A DNA stretch of 64,000 nt, from positions 49,466,066 through 49,530,065 of the forward strand of contig NC_080042.1 of the NCBI RefSeq assembly GCF_012489685.1. Reading direction: 5' to 3'. Positions 8,397 to 19,651 of the stretch are shown one piece after another. Under the pieces are notes generated by a model. It was not told the origin of the DNA, made no database searches, and worked only from the letters and a program-made list of their open reading frames with translations. Source of the stretch: Lotus japonicus. Lineage: Eukaryota; Streptophyta; Magnoliopsida; Fabales; Fabaceae. A program made the position numbers and the translations under genes. Numbering within the stretch: position 1 is the first letter of the stretch; the number at the start of each line of letters is the position of its first letter.

Positions 8397-9734
8397 ACCA
8401 GAAGGGTTCTTGAGGTGGATGGAGGCTTAGGTGTGAATTGTTGAACCAAGTTCCTCAAGGTGGCCTCACTCTGAACGATACCCTTAATGAATGAATTAAA
8501 GAGAGGTACAGACTCAGTGGTGGTGGATGTGGAAGAGGTTTGAATTGGGATGGATGGAATGAAAGTGGTAGCAGTTTGGATGTTTAAGTGGGGAGCTTGT
8601 GTTTCGGCTTGAGATATGGTTTGTGTGTGAGGTTCTGTTTGAGGTGGAACTGTTTGGATTGAGGTTGGCAGGGATGTAGATATAGGTACAGGTTGTTCAG
8701 GAATAACTACTAAAGCAGAATCTAAATTAAGGCTTTTAGTAAGTTCCTTACTTGAATCTCTGAGGATGGTAGATCTGGTGAGTCTGGAAGTCCTTGCAGG
8801 ATCAGAAGCTATCTTTGATCTCTTTTCCCTTTGTACCTCTAAAGCACTCTCAAATGCTTGCTTTGGTTCTGGCTCCTTCTTCTGAAGTGGACCCTTCAGA
8901 GGCAGTTTCTTCCTCTTGTTTATGGGCGCTTCATCAGAATCGGTGGATTCTTCAGCTTCTGGATATTCCCTTATAACTCGGAGCACATTCCCAATAATCT
9001 CACTATCATCCTGCTCAACTTCCTCCTCCACTTGAATTACTTGAACTCTTGGCCTCTTGGTCAGTGGAACATCATCATCTTCAGTTTCCTCATCAGAAGA
9101 TTCTTCCATGACAGCTTTCCTCTTGATATTCCTTCTGAGTGAACCTTCTTTAGAGTTAGAGTGAAAAGCTCCTCCTCTGTTGGTGTCATCTTCTTCTTCT
9201 TGAGTTCCAATGGAGGAATCCATAGAGCTCTCAGAGCTATCAGACTAAGATTTCTGAGGTGACTCCACTGGAGTTCTTTCAGGAGAAGGTTCTGGAATTG
9301 GTTCCCTAATGACCACAGATTTTGATGCAGCTTTCATCTTCTTGGTTTCCTCTATCAGAATCCCTTTGCCCTTGGGATCTGAAGGCTTGCTGCTAGTTGT
9401 TCTCTTGGACTTCCTTGTTGGTACCTGTAACGCCCCGATTTCTCGAGTGTTACACAGTAACTAATTAACCAATTTTCGTAAAGAGTTTTCGTCGATTCAC
9501 TTATTAATCTTGAATTAATGATAAAAGTTCAAAGTTACAAAATTCTCGAAACTTAACCATTTCAAACTTGCGGAAATAATCATTGAAAAGAGTATGAAAT
9601 AATTATCCGGAAGAAAACTTCAAAGTAAATTACATCAAGTTAAACTATCTCAACTAAAATAAAGTAATGGTTCAATACTTCCAAAACTCGGTACTCTCAA
9701 CCCAAAAGAAAAATGGATGTCTCACAACCCAACC

Positions 9735-9872
9735 ATATCCTTGGCACCTTCCTCTTTATCTTCTTCCTCTTCATCAGAAGTGTAGTCGTCATCCGGTAGT
9801 GGCTCGTCACGTAGCATCAACTCCCAAGAATGAGTCCTCGTCATTATCTTCACGACCATCTACCCCCCCCCC
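9735..9872 (-). pseudogene. short LTR ORF remnant in D
   Basis: On the minus strand an ATG just after a poly-G tract opens a short frame. Its start (WELMLRDE) lines up with the D' version (KLMLHDEE) and it then jumps to an acidic tail (DDDYTSDEEEEDKEE). The conserved core seen in E and F is missing. Boundaries are approximate. Confidence 0.4.
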
Positions 9873-10064
9873 CAAATAAACACATAGCAAACAAGCAGGG
9901 TCAGGTCCAACAAAAAGAATGATAATGACAAAATCAACAACAACATAATATAAGTACATTATATGTCTTTTATGGGAAAGAGTCAGTTACTAACGGAATC
10001 TCACTTCACACAACCCACCAAAACTTCCATGGCCATCTTCGTGCTTCCGCAGAGGCACGGTTAT

Positions 10065-10200
10065 CACGGTGACCGCAGTCAACCAATTCACGTGGAGCCG
10101 CAATGATCCACAAAAGTTCACGGTGACCGCAGTCAACCAAATCACGTGAAGCCACACCGGCCCACAAGGGTCACGGGATACCGCAGTCAACCCAAATAAC
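10065..10200 (-). repeat. 54-bp tandem repeat in LTR D
   Basis: About 2.5 units begin CACGGTGACCGCAGTCAACC at 10065, 10119 and 10172 (spacing 54 and 53). They occupy the same relative place in the LTR as the hairpin minisatellites of C, E, E', F and G, upstream of the LTR ORF. Confidence 0.8.
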
Positions 10201-12799
10201 TCCCTCGCGTGCAAGGTACCATCGTTCTCATGGTCCATAGTCTCACTAGACCTATGTCCAATAAAATTTCATTCACAATCTTCTTGCAAGCGAGTTAATT
10301 ACGCGTTTCTCTTTGTTTAAGTCTCTAAAGTCAACCTAGAGTCTTACATCAACATCGCATAAATATAACAATTAAACGATCACAGACACAACGGGAATTA
10401 CAGCTGGATGAGCGACCCTTTGAACAATTTCCAATAATATCACAATTCACATAAGGCATAGCATAAACTTACACTTACGCATGGCACATCATGGAATAAA
10501 TTATCAAATAAGGTAACATAAGGCTTATGCATGGAAAACAACACATTTTCGCAACTTAGCTTTTTGGACAGCAGAAACAACGTTCATTGAAACTGGTCTA
10601 CAGAATGCGTCCTCCAACAAATATCATGTATAATATCTTTCCGGAAAGCTATTTTAAAGATCTACAACTCTCTAGTTAAAATGATTTTCATTTGAGCCCC
10701 AGAATTAGGTGATATCACTCCTTAAAGTTTCTGTCCGACACAGGGAAAAACAGCAGGTATGACAGTTACCCAAAATGACCTACAACACACAATACTAGAC
10801 CAAAATTTATGATCTTTATATGTCTGGAAAGCTCTTTCGAAGATCTACAATTTGTATGTTAATCATTTCTTTATTTGGCGACCAGAAACAAGTGAAAATA
10901 GGACCTGAAGTTTACTGTCCAGCACAGAAATCTGACAGAGAATGCATTTGCCATCAATTTCGTTTTAGCCACTCTATTCTAAGGGTTCTAAGTCATCTAC
11001 CAGCATCAAATATAGTAACATGTTCACAGTGTAACCCAATATCACATGGAAAAAGTCCAGCACACATTGCATATTCAAAACCTCAAGCACATCAATCAAG
11101 TTCATACATAAAATCATGTCAAAGCATGGCAAGAATCATAGTTTTTCCAAGAAAACTCATGATATAACCCCTATTCTACCCAAAAGATCCTAAGACCAGC
11201 CCTTACCTTGGGTTCTTGGTCTGAAAAAGAGAAAAGATGTGGGTTCATAACTCAGTTGCTTGCTGTCCACGTCCCTCTTCTCCTCCTCCACGCGAATCCT
11301 CTCCCTCTCGCAAGGCTCTCTCACTCGCGCGGCGTCACGGGTTGCGGTGGTGGTTTGGTCGGCGGCGGCTAAGGGTTCAAGGGGTGGTTCTCTCACTCTT
11401 TTCTCTTCTGTTTTCTTTACGTAAGGAGTGCAAGGGTTTCTGTTTCAGAACTGAATGGAAAAGAAATTTTTCCCCCCTGCAGAACCCTAATACAACCGCG
11501 GGCTCCCCCTCATCATGGGTTTGGGTTTCTTTTCTTTTCTCTTGAGCCCGCTCCAAGTCAAACCCTTGACCCAATGACTTAATCAGACCTGAATCTAATT
11601 AAAAACTTAAGCCCTCTTAAGTAATTTCATAATCCAATTCGGAATTAGAAGAAAACAAACTAATTTACTCGCTGGTACTGTACAGCCTTAACGACAGTCA
11701 CTAAAACGCAAATATCTTAAGCTACAGAGGTCAGATTGACGCGAAATCACTTGGAGAATTTTCTAGACGTAAAGGGCTACAACTCTCATGAAGGAAGTTT
11801 TCCCAAATGAAGTCGTTAAGACCCTCTAAAAATTCGCACAAGTTGACAGTTCTAATCTGCCAGTTATCAAACATTAGCTAAAGCCCCAATTTTATTCAAA
11901 CTTTCGTAAAATTGTTCCAAATTGAACTTAGGGCCTTACAGTACCTCAGGAGGACTATCAGGAAGTCTTTTGATAAATTCCTCGAGAGTGATTGGATCTC
12001 CTTCACTTCTGAGCATTCTCACATATTCCAGACTGTGGCTGGATTATCCTTCTTAGACCAGAGAGGATAGTCATCAACAGGGTGGTTCTTCTGACGAACT
12101 TCTTCAGATGATTCTTCTTCAGGTTCAACTTGAACTTTGTCAATGATCTGCATTCTCTTCAACTTAGTCCCATTGAGAGCATCTCCAATGGACATAGCCA
12201 GATCCTCATGAAGTCCTAGGTCATATAGAGTCTTGACCAGTTTGTTCTGAGTGAAGATATCTGAGAGCAACCTGCCATAAGGAATGTAGGAGATAGACCT
12301 CTTGGTCTCAATTGCAGTAGTCCTTGACAATTTTTCTATCCAACACATGAGAAACGACGTAGTAGTCGTTGCATACAGCATTCTTCCAGAATTCCACAAC
12401 TAGTTTGTAATAAATAGGGCCACAAAGTCGATTGAAATAGCCAGACCAACCTTGCAGATTGACTTGATCCCTGATGTCAAACCCATGTTTAGCTAGGTTG
12501 TCGAAGTCCACTCTTAACTCGTTGCACACAACCAGTTCTTCAATCTTCTTGACGCAGGTGACCGCATTGGCCGCGTTCAGAATTTGCTGAGCTTCTTCAA
12601 ATCTTTGCTTCTCTTGCTCTTCGACAGTCAGTTTGGAAGAAGCAGTAACATTTGCCTTCGATTTCCTTGATTTGCCCATGATTCTCAGAAATGCGAGGTT
12701 TAGGGTTCAAAGAGAAAGGAAATATTGGAGGGAGAAGAGTGAAAGAAATGCAATGCACACAAGAGTTTTGAAAACCGTTTGAGTAAGTGTGTGGATTAG

Positions 12800-12900
12800 A
12801 TCGTGTGTGAGATCGTGCGTATAGTGGGTTTAATAGTAACCGTTGAGATTTTAAGAAGCATAAGCCAAAAAGCAAGATCAACGGTTTGTAAAATAATTAG
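12800..12900 (-). promoter_or_regulatory. candidate internal promoter of B's envelope-like gene
   Basis: On the minus strand AACCGTTGATCTTG, then CTCAACGGTTA, then TTAAACCCACTATACGCAC lie in the same order as in element A, although the surrounding sequence has diverged. A pyrimidine-rich leader leads to the ATG at 12679. Confidence 0.45.
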
Positions 12901-13113
12901 TCAGAAAATAGCACAGTGGAGGAGAGTAGGTATCATCATTATAGCAGGTACACCACGCGATACAAGGAACTATGTCACAAAAGAAGTGACACGTGTATTG
13001 TTGTCTACCACAGAAGTTTAACCGGTGGGTTAAGTGCTTCTGATCGAGTACCTTCTGAATAGGTAACATCTGATGACTTCAGAAGCATCATGGTCAGAGG
13101 TTCTGAAAATACC
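12901..13113 (-). other. pol to envelope-like spacer of element B
   Basis: Non-coding spacer following the RNase H stop. It matches the spacer after pol in A only loosely, and I see no feature beyond TCTGA-type motifs. Confidence 0.6.
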
Positions 13114-13250
13114 TTACTTTAGACAAAAGTCCATGTTCAGATTTTCAAGAATAAATAAAAACTGATCTTCGGCTAAGGGTTTAGTGAAGATATCTGCCCA
13201 TTGATGGTCAGTATCAACATACTCTAATGATAGAGTGCCCTTCTGAACAT
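13114..13250 (-). pseudogene. B pol 3' end (RNase H tail)
   Basis: On the minus strand this reads the end of copia RNase H ([18 protein letters not shown]) up to the stop at 13114-13116. It is continuous with 17153 onward once solo LTR E and one copy of the TSD AACAT are removed. No further breaks are seen in this piece. Confidence 0.85.
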
Positions 13251-13718
13251 TGTAACACCCCGATTTCCAGGTGTCACTTTAGTAACTAAAAATAAACTTT
13301 ACACGCGGAAAACAGGTAATTTTTTTTTTCGTTTGATTCCTTTTAATGAAAGCGATAGAAAATAAAGACATAACCCAGCATCTAAACTAACCGATATACA
13401 TCATATATACAGGTACAGCCTCAGCTGCACATCAACGTCACGCGCACTCGCAGTGACCTCACAGTAGTGTGCCCGTAGGCAAATATATACATAACCAGTA
13501 ATGTAAGTAAAAGTCACAAGTACAGTCATCCAAGAGAAAGTCGGCTCCAAAAATGGCCTCAACAAAAGACACCTATATTCCGACAGACTCTCTGTGATTC
13601 CCCATCAAGAGAACCACACAGAAAGCCATGTATCGGGAACCTACCCTGTCCCAAAAGTAAGACGAATCAGAGCTCTACACAAAAAATGACACTGCCTAAC
13701 CTATCCTCCCAGTACCGC

Positions 13719-14387
13719 TCATAGCTCCTCCTCCTCTCCCTTGTCGCTCGGCGAGTAGCTGTCCCCACTGCTGTCGGAGTCCGAGTCGGAATCCACCGTG
13801 ATCATCTCGGTGTCCAAGTCCACGACCTCCCTCCTAACTGTCCTGCACACCGTCCTAGTCAAGCCCGTCTCAACATCCACCTCTCCAGTATGAACATCCT
13901 CCTCCACCACCCGAACCAGGGGATCCATACGGTAGCCGCGCGGTGGAGTAAAAGTAAAACGACGTGAGGCAGATGGAACAACAGACTCCCTCTTTGGCTG
14001 CACGAGGCTCGAGGACGACGCCACGTCGGTAGGATCGATGGCAGTAGCAGGAGGTGGCGCAACAGGTGTAGCAACATCAACCTCGATCTCAGCTGGGTCC
14101 TCGTCATCGGAAGAAGATGAAGTCGGAGGTGGTGCAGGTGGTCCTCGACCAGTACCTGGTCCACAGCGAACTGAAGGCGGCAAGTCAAAGCTCAGCTCCA
14201 TGCGTCGTAGCACTCCTCTCGTCAAACGTCCACGCTCGTCTGTCCGGTCCTCCATGACCCTTCCCCGGTACGTCGCTCGGTGACCCACAACATCGATCAC
14301 CCAAGCGGTGGGGGCATGACGGTCCACCAACTCATACCTGATCCCCCCCGAGGGAGAGACCATCGAAAACCAGTCCGCCATCAACAT
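13719..14387 (-). CDS. LTR-encoded ORF, full-length version (unknown function)
   Basis: I start at the ATG at 14387 (MLMADWFSMVSPSGG), which directly follows a splice-acceptor-like CTGCCAG and is the position conserved in F and G. The frame also extends to an ATG at 14420. The product is 222 residues. Residues ~9-80 form a compact domain conserved in LTR F (GHRATY, MED, GVLRR, LPP, CGPG). A Pro/Ser/acidic linker follows, then a second block (FTPPRGYRMDPLVRVVEED) and an Asp/Ser-rich tail (DSDSDSDSSGDS). No zinc knuckle, protease or polymerase motif is present. It lies inside a solo LTR, not in the internal region of an element. Over the core I count about 43 of 73 identical residues with F. 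An unrecognised protein that may be selected for, or decaying coding sequence captured by the LTR. Confidence 0.55.
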   Translation of the reverse strand: MLMADWFSMVSPSGGIRYELVDRHAPTAWVIDVVGHRATYRGRVMEDRTDERGRLTRGVLRRMELSFDLPPSVRCGPGTGRGPPAPPPTSSSSDDEDPAEIEVDVATPVAPPPATAIDPTDVASSSSLVQPKRESVVPSASRRFTFTPPRGYRMDPLVRVVEEDVHTGEVDVETGLTRTVCRTVRREVVDLDTEMITVDSDSDSDSSGDSYSPSDKGEEEEL

Positions 14388-14489
14388 CTGGCAGCAGGCC
14401 GACCGCCCAAACACAAACATGAAACCAAAGCCAAAGCGCTAGGGTCAACTCACGGAATAAAATAATTATACACTCAACATGTGATTGGG

Positions 14490-14530
14490 GTATAGATATA
14501 TATGTTGATATATATATATATATATAAATA
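14490..14530 (-). promoter_or_regulatory. TATA-rich stretch upstream of the LTR ORF in E
   Basis: A run of alternating TA lies about 100-140 bases before the ORF start. Similar AT/TATA-rich stretches stand at the same place in C (about 29459-29495) and E' (about 38000-38040). It could be an internal core promoter or simply a microsatellite. Confidence 0.35.
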
Positions 14531-14824
14531 ATCCTAGCATGTTATTGGCTCTAACAATGCTTCAATAATCCAAACAGCATACAATCCCAGTCAGAGTCAA
14601 TGTATGCGTGAAATGCAATTCAATATGATCTGGATAGTTCAAGTGGGATGGGCACCATCGAGTCAGTCCTAACACCGGCCTAGTGTTTAACCATTTCCGC
14701 TCGGGTGTCACTTACAAACCCATGCATAGTCGGATCAGCCCCAACCACCCTAGGTCGTGCCACTCTGCCCGCTATGCCGAAGATACACCCAGGTGTTCTT
14801 CGATGAAGGCAATCCCCAACCTTC

Positions 14825-14873
14825 GTGAAGCATTCCCGTTCTTCACCATTCGTGAAGCATTCCCGTTCTTCAC
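14825..14873 (-). repeat. hairpin minisatellite in LTR E
   Basis: Two units of GTGAAG-CATTCCCGTT-CTTCAC (14825-14846 and 14852-14873), each a perfect 6-bp stem. The loop matches, in reverse complement, the AACGGGAATG loop of the repeats in LTR C. Confidence 0.75.
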
Positions 14874-16472
14874 CGAGGCCCAATCTTTCGATTGTACAAA
14901 CCCCGAATGATGCATGATGCAATATGGTTAGCCAAACATCGAATCGTCCTCCCAACGCAAGTGTTTAGCTCAAAACCCAATCTCGAAACCCAAGAGTTTA
15001 GTGTCGGTCAATACAACACAACTCCAACAACAAGAGTACTACAGTACTCGGTGACTTTCAATCATCACCGTGGCTCACCCCCCCTGGTTCCAGCAATTCT
15101 CCAGAACCCACAACAAAAGTCGACTTTTCCCCGTCTTTCGCAATTATTTCCCCCTTTAGTTTTCCTACGTTTATTCGTTAATAAAAATGTTTCGAATTGA
15201 ATTAGTCAAGTTATGAGTTTATTTCTCGAAGTCTAAGTTTCCCAAAGTCTCTAGTTTTCAAAATTCTATTTTCTTTCTAAGTTTTCCAAAAACCCACCAA
15301 AAGCAATTCCCGGGGAAAGTCTAAGTATACAAACGAACGACTAAGACTCAAACCCCCCTGTTTGAACTTGCCTAGGGTTGTTTCTCCAACCCGAAATATC
15401 AAATATAACCAGTTCAGTGATTCCCCACTCTGAAGTCGCGTCAAAACGCACAATTCAATAACATCTCAATATCATAAGTTATGGAAAACATCATAACATT
15501 AATTCATCATCATAATCAATATCAAAGTAAAGCATAAGTCGAATTTATCGACGCCTATCATGCAGTCTTAGCTAAAAGGTAAGTTGCCCTAACCTCGAGT
15601 TGCTCCAGCCTCGTGGTCTAAGTTTCCTTCACACAATTGCTCTGAGAAACCCAAAGTTCCTTCAACTGAACCTCGGAGAAAACAAAGCAGAAATCCAAAC
15701 AAAATCGATTAGCTCGATCACAATACAACTCATTAATGATAGACAAAGCATTAAAGCTTCAGAATATAACAATCGGGTACGAAAAGACAAGTTTTCGAAA
15801 ACGAAAAACTCCCCCCCCCCTTGAACAAGTTCTCGGCCAAAAGAGGAAAAGAGCTCATGCTCTTTTTCTTCGATCTAATCTGATTACAAGGTAGTTTTTG
15901 GGTAAAACTAAGGCAAAGAAACTGTCGGAAAAATTTTCGGACGATCGGATCGAAATACGGCTATTCAGGGGCATTTTGGTCCAAAATAAAAGCTCAAAAC
16001 CTCAAAGTTAAAACTTCGGAAAACAAATTTGACAGCGATGTTCCTAACGACATTTGTAACAACTAATCCTAAAGGCACGAAGTCGGATTGCGACTTTTCG
16101 ACATTAAAGTTTCGAAATGTGAGCAAAATGGGTTTTGAATCAGTTTTTCAGATCCTTGACAACTCGATCAAAATCGGCGAATATCGGCGAGTGTTCTAGG
16201 CTCTTGGGCAAGTACAGAAGATATCCCAAGCGAAAAATCAAGAAAAACGGATAGTTTTACGAAAAGCTCGAAACTTTGAGCACAGAAAGAGATATAGAAA
16301 CGCAGTAGAAACGATGATCAGAGGTAAGAATCAAGCTAGTTACCTCGATACCTTGAAGTAGGGACAAACTGTGCGAAGATCGGTCAAGTTTCGGCGAAAA
16401 TCTTCCTTCCTCCTTTCTCTCCTCAACTCGCGGCCTCAAGAGTAGAAAATGGGAGATATTTTGATTTTTCAA

Positions 16473-16482
16473 CTATTTATAG
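16473..16482 (-). promoter_or_regulatory. TATA box of LTR E
   Basis: The minus strand reads CTATAAATAG, followed by a leader. The same motif occurs in E' at 40598-40609. The region containing it is absent from the LTRs of element C. Confidence 0.6.
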
Positions 16483-17147
16483 GAAGGTGAAATCGCGGGA
16501 AAATGAAAATTTCACGATTTCAATTTTTGCAGCACGTTCATCGGTGAATTCTAAGAGAGATTCTGGCGACAGAATTCCAGAACTCAAAACAAATCTCTAA
16601 CATTTGGGAAAAACGATCTCTAAAATCCCAAAAGCGGTGTAAGTTAATCTGTCCCGAAAAACTACTTTTTGCTGTGAAGGTTAGACGACAAAACTTCGTT
16701 CTGAAGAAAGATTGGAAACATCGAAACAAATCTGGCAACGCGGACGGAAACTTCGTTAAAAGCTCCGAATAGAAAAAGTCTTCATTCAATGATTGAATTT
16801 AGGGTTTTGAACCAAAGAAATTAGCGTCGTCAGACTTCCGAGAAGTGAATACTATCGTGCGTACAGTCCAGGGTTCCGAAATGAAACACTGGTCGGTGTT
16901 TGAAATCTCACTTAAACGTTGCTTTAAAAGCGAAATTAGCCTATTCTGGACGCTCTCGCCATAAGGCAGGTGTGTAGACGACTCGCACTAACTCCTAAAA
17001 CAACTACGAAACATTCCTCAAGCAATTCCTGAACTTTCTTCTCCATTAAACTTTCTCGAACAGCAAACTCCTGTCACGCTTACACTGATTCTACGCGTGA
17101 GTCGGAAATTAAACCTTAAATCCAGTTCTGCAAATCCAGGTCTTACA

Positions 17148-17810
17148 AACATGATCTCGAATATAATGATACTTTACCTCTATGTGCTTTGCTCTTGAAT
17201 GTAGAATGGGATTTTTGCTGAGGTAGATGGCAGCTGTGTTGTCACAGAAGATTGGAATCTTCTTCAGAAACAAACCATAGTCCTCCAGATGATTCTTCAT
17301 CCATATGGTTTGTGTGCAGCAAGTGACAGCTGAGACATATTCTGCTTCAGCAGCTGATAAAGCAATTGTGTTATGTCTCTTGCTTGACCAAGTGACAAGA
17401 TTTGCTCCAAGGAAATGGCAACTCCCTGAGGTGCTTTTCCTTTTCACTCTGTCTCCAGCAAAGTCAGCATCACAAAAACCTGAAAGTGTATACTCTGATG
17501 TTTTTCTATACATCAAGCCAAGGTTAGTGGTTCCCTTCAGATATTTGAGGATCCTCTTAACAACTGTTAAGTGAGTCTCTCTAGGATCTGATTGAAATCT
17601 AGCACGATATATCAGGCCTGGAAGCTATTAAATAAAGAAGAGAGCCTATCATACCACGATAGAGCTTCTGCAAACCTTAGAGGAAACTTCCTCTTTCTCA
17701 AGAATACATGTTGGATGCATTGGAGTCTTTGAGATATTGCAGTCACTCATGTTGAATTTCTTCAGAAGTTCCAAGGTGTACTTCTTCTGGTGGATATAAG
17801 TGACTCCTGG
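17148..17810 (-). pseudogene. B pol: RT end and RNase H, with stops
   Basis: On the minus strand this contains a degraded region after the reverse transcriptase palm (several stops and frame changes between 17517 and 17810). An open RNase H stretch follows, with FCDADFAGD, KSTSG and SAAEAEY motifs, cut by solo LTR E at 17147. The relic is clearly non-functional. Confidence 0.85.
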
Positions 17811-19651
17811 TCATTGATCAATTTGAATTCCCAGGAAGTACTTGAGCTCTCCCATCATGCTCATCTCAAATTCAGCCTGCATCATCTTAGAGATTTCCTT
17901 GCATAGAGAGGGATTAGCGGAACCAAATATAATGTCATCAACATAAATCTGAACTATAAGAATATCATCCTTATAGGTTCTGCAGAAAAAAGTGTTGTCA
18001 CCTTTACCCCTTACAAACTCATTCTTCAGAAGAAAGGAGCTAAGCCTTTCATACCAAGCTCTGGGAGCTTGTTTCAGTCCATAGAGCGACTTCTTGAGCT
18101 TGTAGACATGCTCTGGATGCTTGTCATCTTCAAAGCCAGGAGGTTGCTTGACATACACTTCCTCTGAAATGTAGCCATTGAGGAAGGCACTCTTGACATC
18201 TATCTGATGAAGAATTATGTTGTGATTCACTGAGAATGAGATCAGTAGCCTTATAGCTTCAAGCCATGCCAAAGGAGAAAAGGTCTCACTGTAATCAATT
18301 CCCTCTTGTTGATTGTAGACTTGAGCTACCAGTCTTGCCTTGTTTCTCGTGAATTCTTCTTTTTCATTCAGCTTGTTTCTGAATACCCACTTGGTTCCGA
18401 TGACATGGAAACCTTTGGGTTTAGGCATTAAAGACCAGACATCATTCTTGGTGAACTGATCTAGCTCTTCTTGCATTGCCAGAATCCAGCCTTTATCTTC
18501 AAGAGCTTCATCAACTGATTTGGGCTCAATGAGAGATACAAGTCCCTTCAGACTAAGAAGAGTCTCTTCTGAAGGTTTGAGCATGGACCTAGTTCTGACA
18601 GGAGAATCTTTGTTGCCAAGAATCAGTTCTTCTGGATGAGAGGCAGCTATTCTCTTCTTCTTCTGAAGTTGATCAGAAGTTGTTGGAGCATCTTCTGATG
18701 CTTCTGCCTCTGGAGCAGCATCCTCTGAGCTTTCCTTTGGTTGATTTGCTTCCGAAGGATCAATGCTGAGATCTGCAAATCTTTCAAACAGCTTTGACTT
18801 TTTTGAGCCAAGCTTGTCATCAAATCTAATTTGGATAGATTCCTCAACAGTTTGAGGGACAATATTATAAATTCTAAAACCTTTAGATCTTTCAGAATAA
18901 CCAAGAAAATAGCATTTTAAAGCTTTAGAATCGAATTTACCCAATTGCTCCTTTGTGTTGAGCATGTAGCAAGTTCTCCCAAAGGGATGGAAGTAAGAGA
19001 TATCAGGTTGTCTTCCTTTGCACAGCTCATAAGGAGTCTTCTCCAGAATTAATTTGATGGAGATTCTGTTCTGGATGTAGCATGCAGTGTTGACTCCTTC
19101 TGCCCAGAAGTGCTTGGCCATACTTGATTCCTGAAGAGTTCTGTTCTTTCTTTCAACAACTCCATTTTGTTGAGGAGTGCGAGGACAGGAGAAGTTGTGA
19201 GAGATCCCTTGAGAGTTGAACAATTCTTCAAAAGCTTTGTTCTCAAATTCTCCACCATGATCACTTCTGACAGTAATCACTGAAGTTTGGAACTCCTTCT
19301 GAACTTGGGTAATGAAGTTGGTGAACATAGTGTGTGTTTCATCCTTGTGCCTTAAGAACTTTACCCATGTCCACCTGCTGTAGTCATCAACAATGACTAA
19401 CCCATACTTCTTTCCTCCAATAGATTCAGTTTTCACTGGTCCAAAGAGATCAATGTGAAGTAGCTCAAGGGGTCTTGTTGTAGATACCACATTCTTTGCT
19501 TTGAAAGGCTTCTTGGTGAATTTTCCCTTATGACAAGCTTCACATAGAGCCTCTGATGAGAACTTCAGACGAGGCAATCCTCTGACGAGGTTTAGCTTGC
19601 TTAGTTGAGAGATCTTCCTTAGGCTTGCATGCCCTAGGCGTCTGTGCCAAA
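17811..19651 (-). pseudogene. B pol: integrase and reverse transcriptase
   Basis: After solo LTR S1 the frame resumes with the pre-integrase HHCC finger (HRRLGH ... CEAC). The rve integrase core follows (HIDLFGP, DDYSRWTWV, RSDHGGEFEN, the last carrying the final catalytic acidic residues). Then come the linker and RVT_2 reverse transcriptase with [22 protein letters not shown] and [10 protein letters not shown] stop at 17811 ends the frame after FLGIQIDQ. The sequence is more diverged than A and A'. The open frame reaches upstream into S1 (to 19775), but that part is LTR sequence. Confidence 0.9.

Larger units (their letters stand above)
9426..11940 (-). mobile_element. solo LTR D (TSD GTACC)
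   Basis: The element is 2515 bp, bounded by TGTAACGCCCC and GGGCCTTACA, and flanked on both sides by GTACC (9421-9425, 11941-11945). There is no internal region, so it is a solo LTR left by LTR-LTR recombination. It is homologous to LTR D' (25934 onward, plus). Ends of the form TGTAA...TTACA and a TCGGGGCGTTACA terminus resemble Tekay/Del-type chromovirus LTRs. It contains a 54-bp tandem repeat and a shortened LTR ORF. Confidence 0.92.
8397..12679 (-). pseudogene. envelope-like gene of Sirevirus B (broken)
   Basis: It starts MGKSRKSKANVTASS at 12679. The N-terminal part matches the A protein (LAKHGFDIRDQVNLQGW, GWSGYFNRLCGP). Near 12305 about 125 residues present in A are missing and the frame shifts; reading resumes at SISYIPYGRLLSDI. 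Solo LTR D splits the gene at 9426-11945. The C-terminal part (9425-8397) carries an in-frame TAG at 9246-9248, just before MDSSIGTQEEE, then acidic and basic NLS-like stretches (TKRPRVQ, INKRKKL) and a Pro/Thr/Ser-rich tail cut by element A at 8396. Damage so far: one internal deletion, one nonsense codon and two insertions. Confidence 0.85.
13251..17147 (-). mobile_element. solo LTR E (TSD AACAT)
   Basis: This 3897-bp unit runs from TGTAACACCCCGATTTCC to GGTCTTACA, flanked by AACAT at 13246-13250 and 17148-17152. In sense (minus) orientation it starts TGTAAGACC and ends AAATCGGGGTGTTACA, as do the LTRs of element C. It is inserted in the RNase H of B. It holds a TATA box, a hairpin repeat, an AT-rich stretch and a full-length LTR ORF. 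At nearly 4 kb it is very long for a plant LTR. Confidence 0.93.

Noticed and set aside
8794..9142. Plus-strand small frames over B's envelope-like gene
   Set aside because: Shadows of the minus-strand relic.
10820..11167. 115-codon plus-strand frame in solo LTR D
   Set aside because: Antisense to the LTR, no family, not seen in D'; probably chance.
14495..14530. AT dinucleotide run as a scaffold or replication-origin element
   Set aside because: Simple TA microsatellite in an LTR; no further support.
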